DNA of 41,726 nt from the NCBI GenBank assembly GCA_002477565.1, contig DLQL01000077.1, positions 1 to 41,726 on the forward strand, written 5' to 3'. The DNA comes from Flavobacteriaceae bacterium UBA7433 (GTDB taxonomy: Bacteria; Bacteroidota; Bacteroidia; Flavobacteriales; Flavobacteriaceae). The notes beneath the pieces were generated by a model that was not told the origin of the DNA, did not search any database, and was given only the letters and a program-made list of their open reading frames with translations. Shown here piece by piece: positions 24,447-32,279 of the stretch. Position 1 is the first letter of the stretch. Every line of letters begins with the position of its first letter. Position numbers and translations under genes: made by a program.

Positions 24447-25121
24447 ATGAACGAAGCACCGCAATTTTCCTATTCCAAAAATATTTACAGAATGCCTCTT
24501 TTGGTCGTTTTGTCGATTTGGTTTGTCTATTGGGTTGAAATCAAATTCGGCTTGAATTTTACCAATTATGGGATTTATCCAAGAACTTTAAAAGGCTTGC
24601 GGGGCATTCTGTTTTCACCATTTATTCACGGGAGTATTGGGCATTTGACCAACAACACGATACCTGTTTTTCTGTTTGTCAGCATGCTTTTTTATTTTTA
24701 CAAAGAAATGGCTCACCAAGTATTGCTTTGCGGTGTTTTTGCTACGGGTTTGCTCACTTGGGTGATCGGTGTAGATGCTTACCATATCGGCATGAGTGGT
24801 GCGGTGTATTTGTTGTTTTCTTTTCTGTTTTTTAGCGGAATTTTTCGAAAATACTACCGTTTGATTTCGGTGTCTTTGGTCGTGATTTTCCTTTATGGGG
24901 GGTTGTTTTGGTATATTTTCCCCATTGAAAAGGGAATTTCTTGGGAAGGACACCTTTCCGGTTTGTTGGTGGGTTTTGTATTGTCTTTTGCTTATCGAAA
25001 GCGCGGTCCCCAAAAACGAGAATACCACTTCACAAAAGATGCTTTTGATTTGTTGTTTGACGAAAGTGGGAATTTCAACCCGCCAGCACCAAGTTCCGAT
25101 GAAAAAACAGCGGCTGAGTAG
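24447..25121 (+). CDS. Rhomboid family intramembrane serine protease
   Basis: From the ATG at 24447 the protein has 224 residues and about six helices. The catalytic dyad is visible: Ser117 in HIGMSGAVYLL and His169 in SWEGHLSGLLVGF; HGSIGHLTNN (61-70) is the loop-1 region with the supporting His and Asn. An in-frame ATG at 24420 would add nine residues. A GGAGG lies about 13 bases before the chosen start. Rhomboids cut membrane proteins within the bilayer; the substrate here is unknown. The gene is convergent with rlmB, with only 15 bases between. Confidence 0.9.
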   Translation: MNEAPQFSYSKNIYRMPLLVVLSIWFVYWVEIKFGLNFTNYGIYPRTLKGLRGILFSPFIHGSIGHLTNNTIPVFLFVSMLFYFYKEMAHQVLLCGVFATGLLTWVIGVDAYHIGMSGAVYLLFSFLFFSGIFRKYYRLISVSLVVIFLYGGLFWYIFPIEKGISWEGHLSGLLVGFVLSFAYRKRGPQKREYHFTKDAFDLLFDESGNFNPPAPSSDEKTAAE

Positions 25122-25136
25122 GGGCTGTGTTTCAAA

Positions 25137-25877
25137 TTACCTGCGTTGACGAACGGCTTCATACAAAAAGGCACCACAAGCCACAGAAACATTCAAAGAA
25201 CCAATATTTCCTTTTAAGGGCAATTTCGCTTTGGCATCGACCATTTTTAAAATGGACGGATTGATGCCCCTGTCTTCAGCGCCCATGATGATGGCTGTTG
25301 ATTTTTGAAAATCAACCTCGTAAAGGGTATCTGTTGTTTTCTCGGTTGCAGCCACTACTTGTACTCCTGCTGCTTGCAAGACAAACAATGCGTCTTTGAG
25401 GTGGTCTACTTTGCAAATGGGCATTTCAAAGGCAGCGCCAGCAGAGGTTTTTACCGTTTCGGCATTGACCGGTGCGTTTCCTTGTTTTTGAATCACAATT
25501 CCATGGGCACCCGTACAAGCGGCGGTTCTGATGATGGCTCCAAAATTTCGAACATCTGACACTTGGTCCAATAAAACAAACAAGGGAATTTCTTCTTTTT
25601 CTAGAGTTGCTGTTATCAAGCTGTCCAAATCGTGAAAATCAATAGGTGCTATTTGAGCAACTGCTCCTTGGTGGTTGTTGAACTTGGAGAGTTTGTCTAA
25701 TTTTTCGACAGGCACATAGCTAAAGGCGAGGTTGTTTCTTTTCAACTCAGTCATCAACTCTGTCATGAGGTGGCCTGAGACCCCTTTTTGTATAAATACT
25801 TTGTCAATTGAGTTGTTGCTTTTGATCGCTTCTAGGATTGCTCTCAATCCGAAAATTCTAGACGTCTTTGTTTCCAT
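25137..25877 (-). CDS. rlmB: 23S rRNA (guanosine-2'-O)-methyltransferase RlmB (SpoU family)
   Basis: RlmB methylates the 2'-oxygen of G2251 (E. coli numbering) in the peptidyl-transferase P loop of 23S rRNA. The 246 residues have an N-terminal substrate domain (IFGLRAILEAI) and the trefoil-knot SPOUT domain with all three motifs: VSDVRNFGAIIRTAACTGA (motif 1), MGAEDRGINPSIL (motif 2) and LPLKGNIGSLNVSVACGAFLYEA (motif 3). A perfect TAnnTTTG box lies only four bases before the ATG, hinting at a leaderless or near-leaderless mRNA. Confidence 0.92.
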   Translation of the reverse strand: METKTSRIFGLRAILEAIKSNNSIDKVFIQKGVSGHLMTELMTELKRNNLAFSYVPVEKLDKLSKFNNHQGAVAQIAPIDFHDLDSLITATLEKEEIPLFVLLDQVSDVRNFGAIIRTAACTGAHGIVIQKQGNAPVNAETVKTSAGAAFEMPICKVDHLKDALFVLQAAGVQVVAATEKTTDTLYEVDFQKSTAIIMGAEDRGINPSILKMVDAKAKLPLKGNIGSLNVSVACGAFLYEAVRQRR

Positions 25878-25881
25878 GCCG

Positions 25882-25889
25882 CAAATGTA
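25882..25889 (-). promoter_or_regulatory. -7 box directly before rlmB
   Basis: The minus strand reads TACATTTG, a perfect TAnnTTTG, four bases upstream of the ATG. With normal spacing, transcription would begin at or next to the start codon. The -33 position is not a clear match. Confidence 0.4.
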
Positions 25890-25906
25890 GGGCTATTTGG
25901 CTCAAA

Positions 25907-25941
25907 AAAAAACCACCTCATCTCAGATAAGGTGGTTTTGA
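25907..25941 (-). terminator. Intrinsic terminator of the SusCD operon
   Basis: AAAACCACCT and AGGTGGTTTT form a perfect 10-bp stem at 25909-25918 and 25930-25939; on the minus strand it runs into nine T. It lies about 20 bases past the last gene of the SusCD operon and upstream of rlmB, so it separates the two units. Confidence 0.85.
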
Positions 25942-25959
25942 AGAATTGACTACAACAAT

Positions 25960-26481
25960 TTAGTTGCTATACGTTGGATCTTCATCCTCTGCAAAGCCTG
26001 TTCGTTTGTGTCCTTTAAAAATATACACAACCCCAACTTCCCAACTAAATTCTGCTTCAAAAACAATTTCATCAACAGCTGTTTTGCTTGCTGTTACGTA
26101 AGTTCCAGAAGTTATTTTTCCATTTGTGACAGTTACAGTTGCGTCGGCATAAAGCTCCGTAGCATCCACTTCTCCTGCAAAGGTCATGGCAGCTGTTTTG
26201 GCAGTAACTTTGGATTTTATTTGCATAAAGTTGTCATGGTCGTCTAACCACATGCCTCCATCATCACTCGCAGTGTTGTAGGTGCTAAACTGTACATAGT
26301 CTCCTCCAGATGCTGGAGTTACTCCATCCGGCTCAAGAGCAACTACCCACCAGTCACCTGACATTGATTCTACAGAAGTACCGCCAATGTTTGGTTCTTC
26401 GACTTTGTCACATGATGTGAATGTTGTCACTACGAGCATCATTAGGATTCCAAAATAAATTTTATATTTTTTCGTATTCAT
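25960..26481 (-). CDS. Lipoprotein, lipid-binding putative hydrolase-like family
   Basis: The 173-residue protein has a lipoprotein signal ending TTFTSC (Cys at about 24). The mature part, with SGDWWVVALEPDG, YVQFSTYNTASDDGGMWLDDHDNFMQIKSKV and VYIFKGHKRTGF, resembles the short beta-barrel lipoproteins of the lipid-binding putative hydrolase family, found almost only as the last gene of Bacteroidetes SusCD operons. The biochemical function is not established. It is the fourth and last gene of the operon, 13 bases after the preceding gene, and is followed by a strong terminator. Confidence 0.7.
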   Translation of the reverse strand: MNTKKYKIYFGILMMLVVTTFTSCDKVEEPNIGGTSVESMSGDWWVVALEPDGVTPASGGDYVQFSTYNTASDDGGMWLDDHDNFMQIKSKVTAKTAAMTFAGEVDATELYADATVTVTNGKITSGTYVTASKTAVDEIVFEAEFSWEVGVVYIFKGHKRTGFAEDEDPTYSN

Positions 26482-26494
26482 CGTCTTTATTTTT

Positions 26495-27241
26495 TTATAG
26501 TTGAACTTGAGTTAGTTGCACTTTGAAGGTTCCGTTTCCAAAATTCCCATCTCCTGTAAAAGTGATGGATTTGCTTGCCGCGTCTACTGTGAGCTCTGTG
26601 ATGTCAACTGTATTTCCCCAAATAGGGAATGCAGCTTGAGTTGCAGTAAAGTCGTTTGCAGCAATGTCATTGGCAGTAATCACTGCTCCTAAAGCTGCAT
26701 AGCCCGATCCGTATCCTCTACCCATGTCGTAATATCCGCCAATAGCGTGTGACAAGGCATAGGTGCTGTCTCCTGTTTTGCTGATGGTGATATAAGTCAA
26801 GCCATCGTATTGATCCGAAGGAACAAAATCTGGAGCTCTCTGTACGGCTGCGGTATAGAGGCCCTCGATACTTGCTAGCATGTCAGAAGTTGGTGGAACA
26901 ACCCAAACATCTCGCAATGCATTTCCTGCAAAGCCGTCTTCGTTAAGCGCAGAATAGGTAATTGTGTATTTGTCTGCTATTTCAGTTCCGAAAGGACTAT
27001 CTGTGTAGGCTCCTGTTCCATACGTGATGGTAGTTTCTAGCACATCGTCACCTGCCATAGAAATGGCTCCGGCATCTTCATAGGTGCTGCCTTGTTCAAT
27101 AAATACAGTTGCATCTCCCTGCACTGATATTTCTGGATATGTAGTTACACTAGAAACTCCTCCGGTCGAATCTTCGACACAAGAAATCATTGTTACGGTA
27201 ACTAAAAATAATAATACTTTAAAATAGTTCATTTTTTTCAT
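26495..27241 (-). CDS. Lipoprotein with Ig-like domain (DUF5012-like)
   Basis: The 248-residue protein has a lipoprotein signal ending VTMISC (Cys at about 21). Residues of about 34-110 form an Ig/HYR-like domain (YPEISVQGDATVFIEQGSTYEDAGA, DKYTITYSALNEDGFAGNALRDVWV) of the DUF5011/DUF5012 type. The rest is beta-rich with no named domain. Such proteins follow susD in many Bacteroidetes loci and are probably surface-exposed glycan or peptide binders. It starts 11 bases after the SusD stop. Ligand unknown. Confidence 0.72.
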   Translation of the reverse strand: MKKMNYFKVLLFLVTVTMISCVEDSTGGVSSVTTYPEISVQGDATVFIEQGSTYEDAGAISMAGDDVLETTITYGTGAYTDSPFGTEIADKYTITYSALNEDGFAGNALRDVWVVPPTSDMLASIEGLYTAAVQRAPDFVPSDQYDGLTYITISKTGDSTYALSHAIGGYYDMGRGYGSGYAALGAVITANDIAANDFTATQAAFPIWGNTVDITELTVDAASKSITFTGDGNFGNGTFKVQLTQVQL

Positions 27242-27252
27242 GTTTTTTTAAA

Positions 27253-28701
27253 TTAGTTTGCGTCGTACCAAACAGCTGTTGTGATGTCAATCACAGCAGG
27301 TGCGTTTGTATTTCTTTGTCTTTCGTCGTTTCCAATTTCAATTCTCTTTGGGAATTTTCCATCTGTCTTTCCTTCTATGGAATACGCAAATTGACCCGAC
27401 ACATATGTTGCATCGTCTTGTGGAACAGCAGACTCCAATGGATATCCTGTTCTGTTGTGTTCAATAAAAGCTTCAAAGCCGTTTCCTGGAAACAAAGAGA
27501 TCCATTTTTGTGTGATGATGGCTTCTATGTTTTCATCAAGACTTCCTGCGGGATATGCATAGGCTCCAGAAAGCAATGCACTTCCATCGTCTTCTGTTTG
27601 AGCGAAAGCAGCTGTGACACCAGCATCGTATAACGCTGCAGCGTTTGCACCTCCCATATAGCGAGCATCTGCTTCTGCTTGAAGGAATTTACTTTCTGCT
27701 AATGACATAAAGTAATACGGAGCGGTAGCGGTCAATAAAACGACGGAAGATGTTGAAGATCCGTTTTCATAATCTCCCTGCATTTGAAATTCAGTTCCAT
27801 CGTAAAAAGACGCCAATCTTGGATCTTCCATATCATTTAAATAAGACCCCATGGTCATGCTTGCTCTTAGGTTGGTTCCTACATTCAATTGTCTTCTGTC
27901 TGTCTCAAACAAAGGATTACTTTTGCTGTCTTCATCTGCATATTGTGTTATGGCAGCATCTTCGTTCAGAAAAGCAACTCCAGAATTGATCAGTCCTTGG
28001 ATTCCCGTTTCAGCAACAGAAGGCCTTACTTCTGATTGTCTCAAGTGGATTTTCAACATCAATGTATTTGCAAAAGCAGTCCATTTAGTCATGTCACCAC
28101 CAAAGATAAAGTCGGTTGCTCCGGGAGTGTTCTCAATCGGGGATTCAGACAAATCCTTAGAGAGAGCATCTGCCAAGTCGGTGACCATCATGTCGTAAAC
28201 CTTCTCTTCAGATTCAAATTTTGGATTTAAAATCGCAGCATTATTTGCTTCCGAGTAGGGAATGGCACCATACATGTCTGTAAGTATTTGAGAAGCATAT
28301 ACTTCCAAAGTTGTTGCAATCAGATAGTAATTCCAGTTGTTGTTTGCTTCTGAAATTACTTTGATATTTCGTACGTCTAACAATGCATCATACATGGCAG
28401 ACCAAGCTCCATTGTTCATGGATTGCGTGGTTCCAAATGTATAGTCATCTATTTGTTTGTATTGGTTGGCTATGGCACTTTGTGTCCAGTATTGGCTCCA
28501 AAATCCGCCAATCAATCCAAAATAGGCTCCGGCTGCTGCTGCAATTCCTGTTTCTGCAGCAGGCATTTCTGCTGACATAGGAACTTGGTCCGGACTCAAT
28601 AAGTCAGGGTCTTTGTTGATGTCTAAGTCTGTTTCGCAAGCCGTGAATAGCAGTGCACCGCTCAAGATCAAACTAGAAATTTTTAGATATGTATTTTTCA
28701 T
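27253..28701 (-). CDS. SusD/RagB-like outer-membrane lipoprotein (SusD-like_2 family)
   Basis: SusD is the surface lid that captures ligand over the SusC pore. I take the ATG at 28701 (MKNTYLKISSLILSGALLFTAC), giving 482 residues and a lipidated Cys at about 22; a TTG three codons upstream is also in frame. DLDINKDPDLLSPDQVP after the Cys is the SusD-like_2 hallmark. AYFGLIGGFWSQYWTQSAIANQY and MSLAESKFLQAEADARYMGG are further family blocks; the latter is a TPR-type helix pair. It lies 16 bases after the SusC gene. Substrate not readable from the sequence. Confidence 0.9.
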   Translation of the reverse strand: MKNTYLKISSLILSGALLFTACETDLDINKDPDLLSPDQVPMSAEMPAAETGIAAAAGAYFGLIGGFWSQYWTQSAIANQYKQIDDYTFGTTQSMNNGAWSAMYDALLDVRNIKVISEANNNWNYYLIATTLEVYASQILTDMYGAIPYSEANNAAILNPKFESEEKVYDMMVTDLADALSKDLSESPIENTPGATDFIFGGDMTKWTAFANTLMLKIHLRQSEVRPSVAETGIQGLINSGVAFLNEDAAITQYADEDSKSNPLFETDRRQLNVGTNLRASMTMGSYLNDMEDPRLASFYDGTEFQMQGDYENGSSTSSVVLLTATAPYYFMSLAESKFLQAEADARYMGGANAAALYDAGVTAAFAQTEDDGSALLSGAYAYPAGSLDENIEAIITQKWISLFPGNGFEAFIEHNRTGYPLESAVPQDDATYVSGQFAYSIEGKTDGKFPKRIEIGNDERQRNTNAPAVIDITTAVWYDAN

Positions 28702-28717
28702 GTTTTTCAAAATTTAA

Positions 28718-31700
28718 TTAGAATGATAATTTAACACTTGCTCCGTATGTTCTCTGTGATGGGTTTGTAGCAAACTCTCCAAATTCACTTGAGATTCCTC
28801 TACCATATGTAGTAGTCTCAGGATCTGTATAAGGATTTTCAGCAGGCGTCCATAAAAACAAGTTTTTTCCGTAAACAGAAAATGTCAGGTTTGAAAGGTC
28901 TAGTTTTTCAACAATGCCTTTTGGAAACGCATAGGACAAAGAAAGATCTCTCATTCGGATGAATGTTTTGTCGATCACATGTGTTCCTTGTATTACTGGA
29001 TTTTCACCACCGTTGTAAAAAGCGGTTACGCTGTCGAAATCTACAGGAATTGTATTTTCATCATAAACGGTATTTCCATCATCATCCATTCCATTTGCAA
29101 CAACTGAGTTTGGAATGATCCATGGATTCCTGTCGTTGTAGGTAGTTTCGATTCCATTTCCTACAAAGTGACTCAATCGTTTCGTGTAGGAATACATTTC
29201 TCCGCCTTGTTTCCAGTCAAAGCTAAAAGCCAGACGGAAGTTTTTAAAACGAATGTTGTTTTGCAATCCCATCACAAAGTCTCTTTGTGATGTTCCAGCA
29301 TAATGCTCTTCACCGTCGTCGTAATAGTAACCGGTACTTTTATCAGCGATGACATTGCCTTCATTTGTATACGTCATGCCTGGCGCGTAGAATGAACCAA
29401 TAGGCTTCCCTTCTTCAGCATAGAAAGAAACTCCATATGAATCTTCAATTAGTACTTTTCCAGAATCGTTGTTTACTTTGTCAACATTGCTTTTGTTCTT
29501 TGTAAATGTGTAGTTCATTTCCCAAAGAAAGTCTTTCGTTACAATTGGTTTTGCAGTCAACACCAATTCAATACCTTTATTTGTCAATTCAGCAGCATTT
29601 GTCTGCATGGTACTGTATCCGGTAGAGCGAGCAACTGGCAATGCCAAAATCAAATCGGTTGTTTTTCTGTTGTACAAAGCAACGTCCAATCCAATCCGGT
29701 TGTTGAAGGCTCTTGTTTCAAAACCAAATTCAACTTCGTCAGTAATTTCAGGCTTTAGGTTTTGGTTTTCGATTGTTCCGTAAATTTCAACACCATTTAC
29801 TCCATCTAGTGGGTAGTTCAAAGAACCAAAGTATCCGTCGTTTACAGATTGACCTGCAGTGGAGGATACTCGATAAGCTCCTGTGTCATTACCGATCCTT
29901 GCAACACCCAATCTTACTTTGGCATACAAATCGTTGTTGTCAGCTAGGATTCCTGCAAAAGATGCAGAAGGGTAGAAGTAGGAATTGTTGTCAGCGGGCA
30001 ATGAAGAAGACTTGTCATTTCTAGCAGTCAACGTCAGGAAGTATCTGTCTCGGTATTCAAGTGTTGCTTGAGAGTATACACTAAAGGTTCTTTTCATATA
30101 ATCACTTTGGCCTGGAGATGGAGTCGCCGCCGAATTTGAAAGTTCGTAGTAGTTTTCCAAGTCCAATCCCTTGACGCCAACTGATAATGAATTGGCACTT
30201 CGCTCATTGAAGTTGATTCCTCCAAGCAAATTCAAATTCAAATCTTTGTTGATGGCCCTGTCGTAATTCACGATAAAGTTGTGGTCAATTTGTCTGCTGG
30301 TATATTTTGCCTCTGAAACAGATCCAACTACTCCGTTAGCTCCTGCATTATCCTGAGGGGCACCCGCAGCATAAGTTACAATTGCTCCGTATCTTTTTAC
30401 CGTTTCGTTGTCGACATCCGTACTGATTTGATAAGATGCAGAAAGACCGTCCGAGATTTGGTAAGCGATGTTTGCATTTCCGAAGAAACGGTCTTTAAAG
30501 ACTTCCACGTTGTTGTTTTGCAAAGACAAGTAAGGATTAGCGGCATATGGCGTGTAAAAATTACTTGCGTTATAAAACTTGTTTGTCGTGTCTGCCATGT
30601 CGACAACACTTATATCGTTAGGCATTTGAAGCATTTCTTGAATCATTGACTTCCCAAAAGAAGCATCGTCTCCTTGTCCAGAAGTCACCGCTGTTTGTCT
30701 TTTATTTATGTAGTTTGCAGAAGTTCGTATTGTCAATTTATCTGATTTGATCCCTCCATTGATTCCAAAGTTGTCTTTTTCAAAACTGTCTTGTTCCGTC
30801 GGAATGACACCGTCAGAATTCAAATTCGAATAGGTGATTGCAAAGTCAGCGTTTTCTGATCCACCACTCAAGGTCAATGAATTGGAAAAAGTGGTTCCTT
30901 GTTCATAAAAATCTCGGATGTTGTCTTCAAGCACAACATAAGGCTTGATCAACTGTTGTCCATCAATAATTCTACTCCAAGGTCTTACTTCACCGTTGAA
31001 TTTTGGTCCCCATGAGCCATTTTCGTTACTAGCTGCAGAAGCTCCTTCTCCAGAAACATTGGAATAAGATGCGCCTGACCATCCGGTACCGAAATCTTGT
31101 TGGATGTGAGGAACACGTGCTACTTCATGTGAATCGTATGAAGAAGTAAAATCAACTTTCAGTTTGTTTTTTCCTTTTTTGGTGGTGATCATGATTACCC
31201 CGTTGCTACCTCTTGATCCGTAAATAGCAGTTGCAGCAGCACCTTTTAAGAAGTTGATTGATTCGATTGTGTTAGGGTCAATGTCATTGATTCCTGTTCC
31301 TGCATCAAAACTGCTTGAAAAACCAGGGCTTCCTCTTTCAGTGTCTAATATTGGAGAACCGTCTACAATGTACAAGGGGTTGTTAGACCCTGTAATGGAG
31401 CTAAATCCTCTAAAAATCACTTTTGTTGAAGCTCCAGGCTGTGCTGGTGAACTGATGTCTACACCGGCAACTTTTCCTGAAAGACTTTCTAGTGGGTTTC
31501 CTGCAGATACTCTCGTCAGGTCTTCACTCGTCACTTTGACGGAGGCATATCCTAAGGACTTTGCTTGTCGTTCAATACCAAAAGCAGTCACGACAACTTC
31601 ATCCAATGCTTGTGTGTCCTGTTCAAGAACAACATTTACTAGATTGGATTTTCCAATGGTCTTTTCAGTAGCCTTCATTCCGATATAGCTAAATTGAAGC

Positions 31701-31906
31701 ACGGCTCCAGGTTTTGCTACAATAGAGAAGTTTCCATCAAAATCCGTTTCGGTCCCTTGATCGGTCCCTTTGATCATTACAACTACTCCAGGGAGCGGTC
31801 CCGTATTGTCAGATACGGCTCCTGAGACAGTCTTTGTTTGTGCAAAGGATATTTGCACGACAAACGCCATAAAAAGCGTTAAAATTCCATAAAACTTTGG
31901 TTTCAT
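28718..31906 (-). CDS. SusC/RagA-like TonB-linked outer-membrane transporter
   Basis: The start is the ATG at 31906 (MKPKFYGILTLFMAFVVQISFAQ), giving 1062 residues with a signal peptide cut near residue 22. A CarboxypepD_reg-like domain follows (about 24-105, VSGAVSDNTGPLPGVVVMIKG), then the TonB box region ALDEVVVTAFG, the plug (PLESLSGKVAGVDISS, IYGSRGSNGVIMITTKKGK), and the 22-strand barrel ending YGASVKLSF. It imports a ligand caught by the SusD protein with TonB energy. It is first in the four-gene operon. No enzyme, sigma/anti-sigma pair or two-component regulator is adjacent, so the ligand cannot be guessed. Confidence 0.95.
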   Translation of the reverse strand: MKPKFYGILTLFMAFVVQISFAQTKTVSGAVSDNTGPLPGVVVMIKGTDQGTETDFDGNFSIVAKPGAVLQFSYIGMKATEKTIGKSNLVNVVLEQDTQALDEVVVTAFGIERQAKSLGYASVKVTSEDLTRVSAGNPLESLSGKVAGVDISSPAQPGASTKVIFRGFSSITGSNNPLYIVDGSPILDTERGSPGFSSSFDAGTGINDIDPNTIESINFLKGAAATAIYGSRGSNGVIMITTKKGKNKLKVDFTSSYDSHEVARVPHIQQDFGTGWSGASYSNVSGEGASAASNENGSWGPKFNGEVRPWSRIIDGQQLIKPYVVLEDNIRDFYEQGTTFSNSLTLSGGSENADFAITYSNLNSDGVIPTEQDSFEKDNFGINGGIKSDKLTIRTSANYINKRQTAVTSGQGDDASFGKSMIQEMLQMPNDISVVDMADTTNKFYNASNFYTPYAANPYLSLQNNNVEVFKDRFFGNANIAYQISDGLSASYQISTDVDNETVKRYGAIVTYAAGAPQDNAGANGVVGSVSEAKYTSRQIDHNFIVNYDRAINKDLNLNLLGGINFNERSANSLSVGVKGLDLENYYELSNSAATPSPGQSDYMKRTFSVYSQATLEYRDRYFLTLTARNDKSSSLPADNNSYFYPSASFAGILADNNDLYAKVRLGVARIGNDTGAYRVSSTAGQSVNDGYFGSLNYPLDGVNGVEIYGTIENQNLKPEITDEVEFGFETRAFNNRIGLDVALYNRKTTDLILALPVARSTGYSTMQTNAAELTNKGIELVLTAKPIVTKDFLWEMNYTFTKNKSNVDKVNNDSGKVLIEDSYGVSFYAEEGKPIGSFYAPGMTYTNEGNVIADKSTGYYYDDGEEHYAGTSQRDFVMGLQNNIRFKNFRLAFSFDWKQGGEMYSYTKRLSHFVGNGIETTYNDRNPWIIPNSVVANGMDDDGNTVYDENTIPVDFDSVTAFYNGGENPVIQGTHVIDKTFIRMRDLSLSYAFPKGIVEKLDLSNLTFSVYGKNLFLWTPAENPYTDPETTTYGRGISSEFGEFATNPSQRTYGASVKLSF

Positions 31907-32001
31907 ATGTTTGGAGGTTTGTGTTAGTTCTGTTAAAACTCTCACTTATTTATCGGAAAACAAAAAATTATGTTAAAAAATAATTGATAAGTCCGCAACG
32001 A

Positions 32002-32015
32002 TTAACCTATGTTAA
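32002..32015. promoter_or_regulatory. Candidate operator dyad upstream of susC, copy 1
   Basis: TTAAC-CTAT-GTTAA is a perfect 5-bp dyad around four bases, about 96 bases upstream of the susC ATG, in the 373-base AT-rich stretch 31907-32279 that holds no gene. A near-copy lies at 32105-32118. Two matching dyads suggest a regulator site, but AT-rich DNA gives such matches by chance. Confidence 0.35.
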
Positions 32016-32104
32016 GTTATTTTGAGGATATGATAATTATATAGGTTTAATTTCGTTTAAAATTATTGATATAGCATTAAAAAGATTCTTTTTATGATAT
32101 ATTA

Positions 32105-32118
32105 TTAACTTATGTAAA
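32105..32118. promoter_or_regulatory. Candidate operator dyad upstream of susC, copy 2
   Basis: TTAAC-TTAT-GTAAA matches copy 1 at 12 of 14 bases and lies 103 bases further upstream. A weaker third match (TTAG-TTCT-GTTAA) lies at 31924-31936, close to the susC start. Confidence 0.3.
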
Positions 32119-32164
32119 GAAAGGTATTTTGTATGTGGTCTTAGTTATGCTGTCTTTGAGTAGT

Positions 32165-32191
32165 AAAACACCTTGTTTTGGGTGTTTTTTT
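32165..32191. terminator. Probable two-way terminator after the OMP85-like gene
   Basis: AAAACACC (32165-32172) and GGTGTTTT (32181-32188) form an 8-bp stem around an eight-base loop, with seven T on the plus strand and four on the minus. It lies about 90 bases past the end of the minus-strand OMP85-like gene and shields the susC control region from it. Confidence 0.55.
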
Positions 32192-32279
32192 GGTGTTCTT
32201 GTAGACGGTATTGCGGAAATTCAATTTATTTTTCAGTCCTGAATTTGAGGAGATATTAAAAAGAAGTAATGATTTATAT

